DNA of 64,000 bases from Mallotus nudiflorus (GCA_947683625.1 CANTUR010000424.1:248001-312000); one strand, 5' to 3'. Positions 22,861 through 35,810 are shown, counted from the first letter of the stretch. A program made the numbers and translations. The notes: generated by a model not told the origin, from the sequence alone.

Positions 22861-23267
22861 TTAAATTTTAATATATTACCATTGTAAATAATTTTTAAAA
22901 TTGAAATATTGTTATAAAATTAAAAATTGACAATTAAATTGTAAAAAATCACAAACATTTATATTTTCTTTTACCAACTGATCTATTTAAAATAAGAGTT
23001 TTTATTATAATATAAACGTTTGTATTTATATAAATAAAATTAAAACTGTTAAATTAATTTTTATTTAAATCATAACCATTAGTTTTTTTTATATCAATAT
23101 TATATATTAATGACAATAATTAAATAAGCAATAATGTTCTAATTTTATTTATATAATATAAATGTTTATACTGTAAAATGATTCTCTAATAAATAGCTGC
23201 ATCCTGCAAGTTTTACTTTGACCAACAAACATGATTTGAATTTACAATTTCCCATAATACATTACCA

Positions 23268-23742
23268 CTATATTTTTCCTTCAAAATTCTTAACAACATT
23301 ATGGTTGAAAACCCATAAAATCATGCCCAGTATAACCAAAAACATCACAAGCAACCAACTTGGACCTCTTGCTTTCACTCTTCTAGTAACGATTTGTATC
23401 TCCATCTTGTCAAATATTTGTAGTAAGTCGACAATCACACATTTAGCCCGCCCCTGAAGTTTACTAAAGACAGCCATCATTTTGCCTCTATATGTCTGCG
23501 TACCAATCAAAATGTATCAATTTTAGAGTTACATATGAAATCAGAAGAATTGGATAAAAATACCCAAAGCATGCATGCTAATTACCTCATAATGCTTATT
23601 GTGCTTGGTGAACATTTTACCATGATTTGCCTCAGTCCATGTTGTCTTCAATGGGACCATTTCATCATTATTATTTATAGGAATGGCCACTTGATTAGAT
23701 GCTGTCAATTGCGGGTAACTTTTGTTGTTAGCAACTAGGACC
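23268..23742 (-). CDS. Unrecognised two-exon coding segment with a C-terminal membrane helix
   Basis: Two adjoining open segments on the minus strand look spliced. The upstream one (about 23,740-23,586) reads DEVLVANNKSYPQLTASNQ ... TTWTEANHGKMFTKHNKHYE and ends in a donor GTAATTAG. The second follows an acceptor TACGCAG (about 23,495) and reads TYRGKMMAVFSKLQGRAK, then a basic stretch, then WLLVMFLVILGMILWVF, a convincing transmembrane helix, and stops after about 75 codons. No family is recognised. It lies downstream of ENGase on the same strand, so it could be an alternative 3' end, a separate small gene or a relic. The start is not found. Confidence 0.3.
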
Positions 23743-23796
23743 TCATCTCAATATGTAATAAATAATTGCAAGAAAGAACATTTTACTAGTGCTTTA

Positions 23797-23797
<1 letters not shown>

Positions 23798-23832
<35 letters not shown>
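23798..23832. repeat. (AT)n microsatellite
   Basis: About 35 bp of uninterrupted AT between the unassigned segment and the 3' end of ENGase. Confidence 0.9.
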
Positions 23833-23834
<2 letters not shown>

Positions 23835-23985
23835 TGTGATATTGTGCCACATTTGCCAGAGTGAAATCAATTCTTTAAGAAGCAAGAATGCGTATAAAGC
23901 AGGTATTTCTCACTAAAAAAATCCCAAAAAATGCTAATTATTTATATATATAAAAAAATAAAAATAAAAAATAAAAAAGCAAAAG

Positions 23986-26900
23986 TTACTGACCTTCAGC
24001 ATCCATTTGCAAGTATGGAGAATCATCCAGTTTCTGGCAAGCTCCATCTATGCCACACACCTGAATAATAAACTTGACACTAGAAGTGCCAGAGAGAATG
24101 GAAAGATCAGAAACATAAAAAGTTTCAACATATGCTACTCCGATATACTCCTGAAGCCCTTCTACTCTTCCATCTGAATTTGCAGCTGTATTTTTACCTA
24201 TCTTTTCGACATAAACATTGCATTTGGAGAATTGGAAGTTACTTTTATCTTTCAACTTCCAACTGATTTTAACACTAAGAGTCCTGGAACCCTGAGAACC
24301 TGAACCCCACTTGATATACTGACCTTCAATTAGCCATGAACTAGGCGGAGGAAATACAGGGTTCTCCTTAGAATCTTTGATTGTGATATGGCCAAGCATC
24401 GCAAAATATTCAGGACTTGGAGCTGATGAATTATCATGTCTTTCTGATACAGATTCTGACTTGAGATTTTCATGTTCAGGCTTTGCCCTGTAGCACAAGG
24501 CATCAATTTCTGTCAATGTGTAGCCATTCATGTCAATGCTACTCTCCTGAATCACCCATCCTGAAGCCATTCCCGACTTATAGACTCTACGCGGCACGAT
24601 CACTTTACTGAACTTTTTAGAAAATTGGTTCCCTCCCGTGGGTGCAATAAGTACTGATGCTCTTTCATTCACATTGGAAGAGAACTCAAGAGCTAGGCCA
24701 AGCTGAGAAATCCCATCTGATTTTACCTGCATTGCAGTTATAGGCGTTTATTTTTTAATAGAAGCGAAACTGGAACCGTAACATATACACTAACGGAAGA
24801 GATAGCTTACAGAATGTGTGATGTAAAGAGGCAATTCACCAAGAACCAAATTCCCCTGAAAGAGCCTTGTTATAAAATCTTTGCTATCTTTCAGAATACC
24901 CTTAAATGTGATGTTTACGCCTCCACTATAAGATGCTTCCTTAAAACTATCCATTTTGCAAATGTGTTTGATTCATTCAGATAACTGTACTCTAACCATC
25001 ACTACAAGAAAGGAAACTGGTACTAAAAAGACAAATTATCAAGAAAAGACTTACTCCACAGAAACTTGAATGGTATGTGGGGCAGGATTGTTGTTAAATT
25101 CAAGAATAGGCTGCCAAAAGCACAGAGAAAAACAGAGCACAATTGATGAAACCTTGCTAGCATGCTTCCATTTTCACCAAAACGTACATAATTTGACAGG
25201 GGAATTTTGATTTAACATGATGAGAAATGGCTTTTGCGACCACCTGAAGGTCTTGAGAAGAAATGTTATTCCAAGGAGCATTTGAGACTTGACCCCCTTC
25301 AACAGAAATATAATAGCCATGGCCCTGCACAAACATCAAATGGCTGTGTACCATCAGCAACCTGATCAAAATTTTAGCAGAATGGTAGAAAAGAACTTTG
25401 GAAATAGTTAACCTGATCAAAATTTGAGTAGAATGGTAGTGTATTTGGATAGGATTTTCCTATTCCCCATGATTTTTCAACAAGACTCCACCACCTGCAA
25501 AAAAGATAGTACTTACTTCAATATAAGCTTTTTCAGCTTTAAACAAATAAATGATGAAATGTGCTATTCAGTGTCTATAAGTTCTCAGGTTCAAGGCAAT
25601 GAATCGCTAAGCTAAGCGAATGATGAACTGTGTTAGCTTACAGAATTCCCCAAAAAAATAAAAGTGAATTACTTATTTTGAGCAGTTTCAAAATCAGGAG
25701 CTTGCTTAGTCTCATAGACCCATCCAGGTGCAAATATTGCAGATGATACACCATTCTTCTTACACACATCAAGGGCGACATTAGTCTGAAATCGCCACAG
25801 TTATTGTAATTTAGACACTGTAAGCTAAAAAGATTCAAGAAAAGACTCAGGAGTAATATGTCACTAACATTCCATTCCCCACCACCATAAGTTCCCCTTC
25901 CAAATACATCTACTCCCATGTACACATCGAATTTTCGATCTCCAGCAACTACTGCAGATCTTTTTACATTTTCTTCCTGCAAAGTAAACATGAGAATTTA
26001 TATGCAACTATGCAAGAAAAATGGAAGAAACCAAACTAACTTTCACATGGGACAAACAGAAAATTGGAAAGGAATACCTCCCACCAATAATTTGCAAATA
26101 TTCCATCACATATATCAAAGAAAGGCTTATTGTTTTTATTCAGCTCATTTTGATATGAAAGAGTTCCAGTGACTGTGACACTATCATACCTGCATATGAA
26201 CCAGTCGCGTTTTGGTTCAGGATGATGCATAGATTTAAGTGGTAAAGAATTTTATAATACTGAGTTACCATACCATATTACTAAAGATCCAGGAACTGAG
26301 GAGTGCATAATCTGGGTTAGATGGCTGACGAATTCTTTCAGATTAGGAATCCGTTTCGCATCTAAGCTAACCTCTATATTCATCTGCAAGCAGAAGTCAA
26401 TGTATCATATTAGCCACGGCCAATAAATTCAATTACTTGGATCAACGTATATCATGTAAATACAAAAAGGGCTTGCATCAGTGTATATCATATAATACCA
26501 GCCATCCATCAAAGCCCAAATCAGCAGCAAGCTCTGCCAATCTCTCAGCATACATATAAGCAGACTCCTTTGTTGCTAGAATTTTATCGCAAATCTGTGT
26601 GCCTTCACTCCCTTCTGTGATGAATGTCCCCAACACCTTAAGAACATCAAATTTTTTGGCTTAATCAAACAGTTGACTTAAGGGTAACCTCTATTTTTCT
26701 TTTGAAGCTCATCAAAAAGTCAGTGTAATTGAATCGAATAATTGCTCCCAGTTTCATTTCATAAATATGGTAAATATTTATTCAAGCTTTGAGCTAACTG
26801 AAGCAAAAATGAAAGAGTTCCATAGCAGTTAATACCTTGACTCCATGTCTATGTGCTGTATTAGTCCAACAAGGCGGAGGCAAGGTCACCAAATTATGAG

Positions 26901-27219
26901 AGAAGTAAACAAAAACATCAATCAAATACCAATGCCAAATTGCATAGGCACTTTCATTATTCCCTCCTTGAACCCACTTATCATCCACATAACCTCCTTG
27001 CATATCATGGCACACAAGAATTCTGGGCCTCTTATCTGAAGCAGAACTTTTAAGAGAAACAGATGACTTGTTAAAGGGGTAATGAAAGGACTTGAAGTAA
27101 GCTCGAGACTCGAGTTCTTCGAGAGTTTTCAATGGATATGATATGGGGATTGAGGATTGTAATGGATCAAATGAAGGAGGATCAAGCGTAGACAAATTTT
27201 CTTCATTTGTTAGAGACAT
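23986..27219 (-). CDS. ENGase: Cytosolic endo-beta-N-acetylglucosaminidase (GH85), 11 coding exons
   Basis: Cleaves the chitobiose core of free or misfolded-protein N-glycans (GH85, EC 3.2.1.96). Exons (minus): 27219-26836, 26636-26499, 26383-26274, 26189-26078, 25976-25869, 25785-25673, 25494-25413, 25324-25244, 25110-25055, 24946-24811, 24726-23986. All introns are GT-AG, phases agree and the product is 686 residues, close to what I recall for Arabidopsis ENGase (about 680). Landmarks: RPRILVCHDMQGGYVDDKW (64-82), WTNTAHRHGVKVLGTFI (118-134), GFDGWLMNIE with the catalytic pair Asn176/Glu178, VIWYDSVTV, FFDICDGIFANYWW and VYMGVDVFGRGTYGGG. After the GH85 barrel comes a beta-rich C-terminal region in the long last exon. 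No signal peptide is seen, fitting a cytosolic enzyme. Start context ACCACCATG is good. The acceptor of exon 10 (GATAG) is unusual, and a donor-like GTCAGT lies 8 bp before the stop, so the last residues are less certain. Confidence 0.9.
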
Positions 27220-27540
27220 GGTGGTAAGAAGACTCTTTGGCTATTGCTTGTGAAAGTTGCAAAGAGGAAAGCGAAAAAATGAGATCAATTACAAAGTTTA
27301 CGATCTTTACAACTGACAAGAAGAAGAGTAGCACGGAGCTTTGTTAATGTTGATTTTACTATGTAAGTTGGAAGATGGGACAAAGACGAGCGGTTTTTTT
27401 GGAGGGCCGTTTGTCTTAGCATTTTTTGTCGTCTCATCTGCAACCATTGTTTGGTGTTGACTTGTTATCACCCAGCAAATAAGGCAAAGACTTGGAAGAA
27501 GACTTTGGTTATTCAAATAAACTTTTCTTCCTTCCAAATT
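27220..27540 (-). promoter_or_regulatory. ENGase 5' leader and proximal promoter, with an upstream ORF
   Basis: The 80 bp before the ENGase start are CT-rich on the coding strand, as in plant leaders. An ORF of 76 codons (27,537-27,307) is in the same frame as ENGase but separated by a stop. If transcribed it would act as an upstream ORF; its N-terminus (MEGRKVYLNNQS) has no recognised family. No clear TATA box could be fixed. Confidence 0.3.
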
Positions 27541-27549
27541 AGTAATAGA

Positions 27550-27712
27550 AATTTATAAGAAAAATACATTTCTGTGGTCCCGAAGTATATCCCAAGAATT
27601 GGCATTTAACGGAAGTGATGGTCTGTATTATTAATGGTGAGAAACAGTTACAACAGAAAGAAAAGGAAATCTGTCTATCTCCCTATATTTATATTATCAT
27701 AAATTTCAAATC

Positions 27713-27750
<38 letters not shown>

Positions 27751-29500
27751 GAAGGTAGTTCTCCCTTATTTTAAATTATAACCATATGAACTAATAACTT
27801 AGAATGTCCTGAAGAAATTATCACTAAACTTTACCAAAACTTTCATACTAGATTTTCAGCTATATGAGAGTCGCATTCAGCTCTTTCAATACTCATTGCT
27901 GTATATAACGAGAATTTAATACCACTTGCAAGGAAAAATTATCCACTTATATTTATAGCCTTCATAACTTAGCTTTTTTACTAAATTAGTTTAAAAGTTC
28001 TAAAATTTGATTTCAAAATTAAATTAATAATTAGAAAAAAAAATTTAATTCAAATAAATTTAAACTCCACAAAATTTAAGTCAAAAGCCAAATAGATCCT
28101 TAGATTGTTAGAAAAGCTAATTTCAAGCTTTTCAAGGAAGAAATATTGCCAGCCATTTACCCCCATTAAAACCAACTATAATCAATTGCAAATATTAAGA
28201 CACATTTTAGGCGAATCAGAACCCTGGCACCAATAAATAGCATAAAACAAAACAATAATGATAGATTAGAATGGATGCATTTGTTGCACTAGAAATCCAA
28301 TGACAATGAAAATTAATTAATTAAAAAAATGAAGTATAATATAGAAGAAGAATATTGAAGTCAATATGATATCTAAAATGTGAAACGTAAATCGTAAAAT
28401 CTACTAAATGCACCCATTAAAAAAATTTCATCCGTTTAGACACTTAAGTGACAAGAAAAACAATTCAAATATCAAAATAACAAAAATTCAGAAATTCAGA
28501 CATAATTTAGGCAATCTTGCCTTTTTCCACAGGAACTTCATCAACTTCTGCCATTTGTTTTTTTTTTTTTTGCCAGTTCGTCAGGTCATCCAAGATGCCA
28601 GTGCTGAAGAACCCATTGCATAAATTATTGAAGGAGATATTTTCCACAGCCAATCATTTTGTTTTTCTTCCACTAGAACTTTTCACCAGCAAGAAGAGGA
28701 CCAATAACTTTTTATGGCAGGTAAATGGCTCCTGCTCCTTCAAGTTCCGCCCTTCTTTTGGAAGACAAGCAGCATGCATCTAACGAGGCTACAGAAGTAG
28801 AAAAGCATCAACCATGAGTCACCCTTTAAACAAGTACAACCACATTGAAATTGTTCATATATATCTTCCATTCTTTTTGTAATGCGCATATGCAAATCTA
28901 TATAAACAAAATTAAAAAGCATGTGCAATTCAATTTCAAGAAATTTATATTTGAAATCATTATCTTATAGATAAAATAATTTTGATAAAATAAAAATTGT
29001 AAATTATTTATAAAAAATAGAAATTTATCTTCTTTTATTTTTAGTCTATATTATTTTTATAAGAAGACATAATCAAATGTCAACATGACATTCGAATATT
29101 CATTTTCAAGAAATTAAAAAAAAAATTTAGAACCGAAATTTGATTCGAAACTGAAATCAGAACTGACCCTGAATTGAGATACAGTTCCAATTGGGTTCCA
29201 TAAACTATCGAACTAGAACTGTTCAGTTTTGAACCATATCCAAGCCTATGCAAATCCATACAAATAAAATTGAAAAGCATTAGATTAATTTTTATTTAAC
29301 TATAATTAAATAAGAATTAATCAAATGATTGTTAATTAAGATCCATGAGTAACGAAGAAGAAAAGTTCATTTCTAACGTATCAGGAAAAATAAGAAAAAA
29401 TAAAGGTTAATAGGAGAATCCTTCTAATTTTTTTGACTAGTCTCTTAGTGCAACACTAACCAAAAACAAGCAACTATAACATCTTTCCTATGGAAGTAAA
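27550..29500. other. AT-rich spacer between ENGase and its paralogue relic
   Basis: It holds a (TA)n run at 27,716-27,748 and AT-rich sequence without supported genes. There is a pair of direct repeats, ATGCAAATCTATATAAACAA (about 28,889) and ATGCAAATCCATACAAATAA (about 29,248), each followed by AATT(A/G)AAAAGCAT. The stretch 29,130-29,240 is rich in GAAC(T/C)G words like subterminal parts of hAT-type transposons. No coding sequence recognised. Confidence 0.4.
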
Positions 29501-29524
29501 GCAAGAGAAATGAAATTGACTTAC

Positions 29525-30704
29525 AGGACTCCACTGTACAGCTTGGAGAATCATTCAGGGGCAGACAATCGCCATCTATGCCAGACACTTAGATAATAAA
29601 TTTGAGACTACTTGTGCTTGAAGGAATCCCAAGTTTCGAAACATAAAAGGCATTTACAAATGCCAATCCAAGATACTGCTCCTTTGCCTGAATTTTTATC
29701 AATTCCTTTGCTACATAAATAAATTTTTTATTAGAAGAACTGGGGATCACTAGCACTAGCACTATTAAACTTCCAACTGAGCTTAACATTCAAACTACTC
29801 ATCTTGTCACCCTGTGAGCATTTACTTAGTTCAAGATTATTGAAGTGGACATCCCATGAACTTAGGGGAGGAAATTTGGACTTCAATTTGAAAGCCTTCA
29901 ACGCGATATGGCCCAGCACTGCACTATACGTAGCTGGAAGAGGGTCTAACTTAGCATCCACATAACATAAAAAATGTATTTCTCTCAATAATGTTCCACT
30001 AATCTTGGCAATTATGCTCTCCTGTATCACCCATTCTTCCTTATTGGATGCATCTGGCTTTATCACAACATCATATGCACCTGGGAATCGATCCTTGCCA
30101 TATGGTGCAACAAGTATAGTTGTTCCATCTTCCATAAGAAAATACAAGAAGAATTGCGAATTGCCTTCCAATTTTACATGCAGTATAGTTGAGATGCACA
30201 CAACGAAAAAAAAAAAGATGAATTAAAAATCTTGAACTAAATCTAAGAATATTATGAACAAAAATATCATAGATATCAAGTTAAATTTTGTTTTAGGGAT
30301 ATGATTCAAGAGATATATAGCTTACATAATAAGTCAAGTGGACAGGTTCAGTTATATGCAGCTTTCCTCGAAAGACTCTTATTGTAAAAGTAGTCTCATC
30401 TTCAATACATCCCATAAATGTGGTATTCCCTTCTCCACCATAGGATTCACTCTTTAAACTAAAATTTCTAGAAATATGTTCAAATAAAAACTACAAGAGA
30501 TAAAATATGTAAAAACTAAGTTTAATTGAATAGGAGAATACAAGAAAAGGATTGATGGTTGTAGGCAGGCACCCAACTATATCATAACACTTTTATCATT
30601 CTTCATATGTATATCATAATAGCATTTTTTTCTCATATGTATACTCACTTTATAGTCGCCTGAATTGAGTTACAACCTCCATCTTCCTTAAAATGAAGAT
30701 AAGC
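29525..30704 (-). pseudogene. ENGase paralogue relic, exons 9-11
   Basis: Exon 9 (30,704-30,649, 56 nt, the same length as in the intact gene), exon 10 (30,458-30,326, ESYGGEGNTTFMGCI; 133 nt against 136) and exon 11 (30,177-29,525) align with the ENGase gene in order and orientation. In exon 11, WVIQESIIAKISGTLLREI and YSAVLGHIALK match WVIQESSIDMNGYTLTEI and YFAMLGHITIK of the intact copy. Decay is clear: the exon 11 acceptor CAG|G is CATG, the frame shifts near 29,750 and a stop interrupts KFII*VSGIDG. Exon 8 is at 63,022-63,095, across the MULE insertion. Confidence 0.85.
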
Positions 30705-31188
30705 CTAAGGCAGAAGTATAAAAAGTAAGAGAATAAGCACTGGATGAAATAGAGAATTGATATAAGTTTGGTGCTGCATATAGGCACAAAGTTGCAGTAA
30801 ATTGGCTAAATTATTTGAAAATTGCTTTATATGGCATTAAGGCTCCATAGAAGGGTAAGGAGAAGTTGTTGTTGCCATATGCCATGGTAGCCCTCAGGCA
30901 TTAGGAAATCTGACAAAAACATGCCTAATGGCGTAATAGGTTTTGTTAGTCCTAGTGCAAACTGAACATTTGCCAATACTCATTCGCATCGTACATATGG
31001 AAAAACAAAGGAAAATGACGAAGCAAACCAACCAAAACAAGCTTTATGATTAAAGTTGAAGTGAGTTTGTTCCAGTATTTAGCCATGTTATAGTCAAATT
31101 TTCTTTTGCTCAGATGAGTTGAATAAACTAGACCCAAATATGTTGACAACTTGCACAGCTGATACAGAATTAAATTATGTGAAGTTTA

Positions 31189-31310
31189 GGGTTATTTACC
31201 AAATTATGCTACAAATTAAAAATAATTCTTAATTTATGGCAATTTGAATTTGTTTTCTTTTTATGGTAAACTATGAAATAATTTACCATTTTAGGATACT
31301 TTTTGCTGAG
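31189..31310 (+). repeat. Left terminal inverted repeat of the MULE
   Basis: Starts GGGTTATTTACCAAATTATG; its partner at the right end reads GAGTTATTTACCAAATTATG on the opposite strand. Identity is high in the first 22 bp and weaker but visible to about 120 bp. Confidence 0.8.
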
Positions 31311-31347
31311 ATGGAGAGGAGAGATTTTTTTTTTTTTTTGCAAGTCA

Positions 31348-31400
31348 TACCACCATTGCTAATGGCTTTATGCTCATACCGCCATTAGCAGTGGTGGTAT
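31348..31400. repeat. Subterminal hairpin of the MULE, left end
   Basis: ATACCACCATTGCTAATGG (31,348-31,366) is the reverse complement, with one mismatch, of CCATTAGCAGTGGTGGTAT (31,382-31,400), giving a 19-bp stem with a 15-base loop. The right arm with its flank is itself nearly palindromic. Related palindromes lie near the right end. Confidence 0.7.
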
Positions 31401-31605
31401 AAGTGAAGAAATTTTTTTTTTTTTTTAAGTCTTCCCCCTCACACCAATAAGCATCATTATTGGTAAATGATTATAGTAACTTTTGTAATATTATAATTAT
31501 ATAAGTAATTATTTGGTTATGATTATGTTATTTTTAATAATTAGTTAGTCACTAATAAGTATGTAATGATTGTTATGAAAAATAATAATCATTACATAAT
31601 TATTA

Positions 31606-31716
31606 ATAAATTATTTAGGTTATTTTTTAAGTATATGTTAAATAAATTATTTAGGTTATTTTTTAAGTATATATTAAATAAATTTTGTAGGTTATTTTTT
31701 AAGTATATGTTAAATA
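31606..31716. repeat. Three tandem copies of a 36-bp unit inside the MULE
   Basis: AGGTTATTTTTTAAGTATAT recurs exactly 36 bp apart at about 31,617, 31,653 and 31,689. The surrounding 31,420-32,500 is AT-rich with no coding sequence seen. Confidence 0.85.
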
Positions 31717-32519
31717 AAAATAATTATTATAATTATTAATACATTATTTTTTAATTATTGTTAAATAAATTTTTTAAGTGAAATGTTAAATATAAAATAG
31801 GTAATTTGAAATAATAATAAAAGTTATTATTATTTATTTGTGAATAATAACAAGAGTGCATAATATTGAAGGAAGTGTAATTAAAAAAATAAAATTATTT
31901 TATTAGTAATTAATTTATTAAAAAGAGTTAATTAAAAGTTCATGTTAAAGAGGTGACTTATAATATAAAAAGATATGTTGTTTAAAAATAAAGCGATTGA
32001 ATATGTTGAAATTTGGTAAAATTGGTTATATTTTATTTTAAAAATAAAATGATTTAATATGTAGAATATTGGTAAAAATTGTTATATTTTGTTAGATATA
32101 TTTGTTAGTAATATATTTATGGATATTTAATAGTTGATAAATTTGTATGTATATGTTTTAGTAAATATATAAGTTGTATTTAATTAGTGAAGAATAAATT
32201 ATTTAGTCAATATTGAAAATATATTTCTCGATTTAGTGAAACAAATTTGTTTATTTAGTTTTAAAATTTTATTTATAGTATATGTGTTGTTGGCAATAAA
32301 AGAGAGGGTAAATGGTTAAAAGAAAATAATAATGATTAATATGTAATAGTTACTATTAGAACAAATAAACCTTAAAGCTGGAAAGCAACAAATGAAAAAG
32401 TGTTATTTTTAAAAGAAAAAAGAAAAAAATTAGGTGCCACAGGCTTTATGCCTGCGAACTCTAGAGTGTAATCCCATATTCCAACGGTGATAAACACGTG
32501 CAGAGCTCATGTCAATGAA

Positions 32520-33865
32520 CTAAGATCCACCACAATCAAAATCATTATCATAATCATCCTCATCATCATCATCGTCTTCGGCATCATCATCATCATCGTC
32601 TTCGGCGTCATCATCATCAACATTAGCGTCACAAGGCACATACATATTTAGATCAGGAGGAGGTGTGTGATGTGATGGAGTAAGCACTTCTTGAGGTTGA
32701 GGGGTGGTAAATGCGGATAGAAAATTTTAGGTTGAAGAAGGAAATAATGGAAAATAAGGAGGATTTTGCATAGTCCGAGCCATTTGTGATAAATTCAAAA
32801 TAAAAGTAAATGGAAGTTGAGTGAAATGGAAATATGTGAATTATGATGGGATAGAGAGATATGGAGTATGGTGAGATAAAAAGTGAATGGATGGAGAAGA
32901 AAAAGTAATTGGGTTAGAGGAGTGAGAGCTAAAGTTTGAAAGAAAGGACAAAATGGATAAGTGAAAGAAAAATGAGGGGGAGGAATGAATGAAGTGCCTA
33001 AAGGACCAGCTTTTAAAAATGATGTTGATGAGGTGGTGTGATGCCCTGGGTGGAAGGTCCTATATAGAACTCAGAATGAACAGAGTATGGCCAAAGAACG
33101 GGAATACATGCAACACTAGCAAGTGGGGGTGGTGGAGCGGTCGCTCTTCGGTATGCACGACGCTGATGACGTCTCATTGTGACCTAATCAATAGGCCCAA
33201 CATTAATCAACTATTGTGGGAGCAGTGCAGGTTGTTGCACAAGATTGGGGTGTGGCATATCATCGGTAACTCATCGTCTATGCTAATTAATTGGAATTTC
33301 ACAATTGTTGGCAAACTAATTAGCTTGTTACAAATCTATAGTCAACACAATATGCTTCAATGCATCCGCCTATGCATTGTAATGAAATAAATTTATAAAA
33401 AATTGTACAAATAATTTTACCAGAAGATTTCAAATGACAAAATAAATTTAAGTACGTACAGCTACTCCTAAGCAAGCACTATCAGGTGAGATCCATCGAC
33501 ATGTCACAGAACAATACCACTCCAAATACTGTGAATGGTAATATATAGATTCATTTAAAGGTTCTATAGTGACAATATTATAAGTGCAACAAGCCCAAAG
33601 CTCGACCCATTGGGCATGTCTTTTCGCCCAATCTGTGTCATAATCCTACAAATTATTATGATACAATCCATCAAAGCAGAATGGAGCATAAGGAATGGGT
33701 TGTACACATGCAAATTGTCGAAGTACCCTATTAGGGCAATGCCATTCTACAATATGGATGCATTTGAGGGGTGCTATCAACCACCATATGTCGTGCCCTT
33801 GTAAACAATAAATGGGTTGCTATTGAATGACATCCTCTGTGTATGGCTCCCAGTTAATCTATTAA

Positions 33866-33899
<34 letters not shown>

Positions 33900-33989
33900 T
33901 AAATTTTATTCATAATATTCGTAATTATAATAATAATACTAATACTAATAATAATTAAAAAAACATAATTATGACATTATATATATTGA

Positions 33990-34046
<57 letters not shown>

Positions 34047-35356
34047 ATGATTATTAATAAATTGTAGAAATTCATTTATAATGAGTATAGTATATGATGA
34101 TGATGATGATTGTAAGTAAATTTATCAAATATTGAATAATTAATGACAAATTTTTTTATGTTTTACGTCATCCTGACGTGCATTATCTAGTCTCAACCGA
34201 ATGTCGATAATGATATGTGTGGGAATACTTGTAATCCTATGTAGTCGACTCCATCTGATATAAATATTTAATAGTAAAATAAAATTATGGCTAAAATTTA
34301 AAAATATAACTTAAATTTATAATAAAATAACTATTATACCTATGATCCAAAGGTTCATGTGAAGGAATCGACCGGTCACAGTGTAGGGGCGAGAAAAGAA
34401 AATCTCTCCTAAGCCCACAGTTGAAGGAGAAAGAGTGGGTCGGTCATTTATGACCCTATATAGGGTAGCCAAACATGCAAATCCTCAACTGTATTAGCCT
34501 ATTACATCAATATTATACAAGTATTGACGGAATAGCAAGCTGACTTTGCCAGTATCATATTTATGGAATAATACCGATGAACAAAGCTGCAATATGTAAG
34601 CACATGTATGCCTGTGCAATGTCGCCTAGTTAACTTGTTCAGGCAATTCTGAGAAGTGATGGGTAAACCAAGAACTTCGAATTAAAGAATAGTGAATGTC
34701 CCTTGGTTCATGTGAAATCCCTAGAAGTGATTGGCATAAATTTAGGTAATCACGTCGAACTCGTCCAGTAATAGGATGCCCATCAATTGGCAGTCCTTTC
34801 AAAATAGCAACATCCTGAAGCGTGATTATGCACTCTCCATCTAGCAAATGGAAAGTATGTGTCTCCAATCTCCAACACTTCACAAGCACAGAAATTAGAT
34901 GCCAATTATAATGACACTAGTAGAGGTGTACAACTCTAAGAAAGCCCGTGTCTCTTAATAACCTCTCTATTTCAAGAGTCAAGTTTGCATATAAGTCATG
35001 AGTCTGAGCCATCCGTTGACATCTTAGGACAAGTTCTTCAACTGAATATATTTATTTTTATAATTAATAATGACACTCTATTTTTATAATAATATAATCC
35101 CTTTAACTTTCGCTTATAGTCTAATCTAATCCATTTCACATTCTTGAAAATACAAATAAACAAATTTGGTGTATATATGCCTTATTCCTAATAATTATAG
35201 TTAATATTGAAGATATTGACAATACTTATATTAAATATTGCTAATTACCTAGCCATTCCATATAGCCTATGATCTATGCTCATTTTGTAGGTATAGTAAT
35301 GATGCATCGTAAGGCCCAGGCTGTATGTAATCACATGGCACAAAATTTTGCCCCAT
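32520..35356 (-). pseudogene. Plant mobile domain (PMD) gene carried by the MULE, decayed
   Basis: PMD (aminotransferase-like, plant mobile domain) proteins occur in plant transposons and in host MAIL1-type genes. Exon 1 (35,356-35,249) reads PGPYDASLLYLQNEHRS then AIWNG, the PMD N-terminus. Exon 2 starts at 35,041 after TATTCAG with VEELVLRCQRMAQTHDLY, then LVKCWRLETHTFHLLDGEC, ITLQDVAILKGLPIDG. Further on, INWEPYTEDVIQ, HDIWWLIAPLKCIHIVEWH, VLRQFACVQPIPYAPFC and DYDTDWAKRHAQWVELW (about 33,855-33,590) complete the domain. A basic Pro-rich segment (about 33,230-33,100) and an Asp-rich tail (32,630-32,520) probably end the protein. In-frame stops are mostly TAG where Gln is expected, for example AIWNG* for AIWNGQ, so C-to-T decay after methylation is likely. 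The only long open stretch is 34,889-34,626. Confidence 0.75.
33858..34110. repeat. Cluster of microsatellites in a PMD intron
   Basis: (AAT)n at 33,858-33,898, (ATT)n at about 33,989-34,020, (TA)n at 34,020-34,046 and (GAT)n at about 34,095-34,109. Confidence 0.9.
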
Positions 35357-35810
35357 ATCTAAGAAAATAAATAAGAAATAATATCACATCATAACATTTA
35401 ACTATTAATATAAGCTCTTATGCAATGTGTGTGTGTATGTGTGTATATTCATCCTTTTCTATTCATTGACATAAATTATTTGATATTGACAACTCTATGA
35501 ATTAATTTAACAATTAATAATACAACCACAAACCAATGAACATTCAATTCAAAATGATAGAAACAATTAATCTACCACATGTCATAGAATTATAATGTAT
35601 ATAAAATGGACAACATGAGTGTCAACTATAAGCACTAATAATGTAATCACATGTGATACAAATAGACATCAACAATTATGGGACCCCTTTATCAAGTGAG
35701 GACATAAATAATATTGATTTGACAACATGCATATCCGTCTAAATATGGATCACATGTGGTAAAAAAATGTGATTAACTTTATTTGTTGTCATTCATCTGT
35801 ATTTTAGAAG

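Noticed and set aside
28408..28783. Plus-strand ORFs around a T-rich tract
   Set aside because: No recognisable protein features; short and overlapping in different frames.
32989..33390. Plus-strand ORF of 133 codons and a similar one at 33,610-33,804
   Set aside because: Antisense to the PMD gene, whose minus-strand reading matches a known domain.
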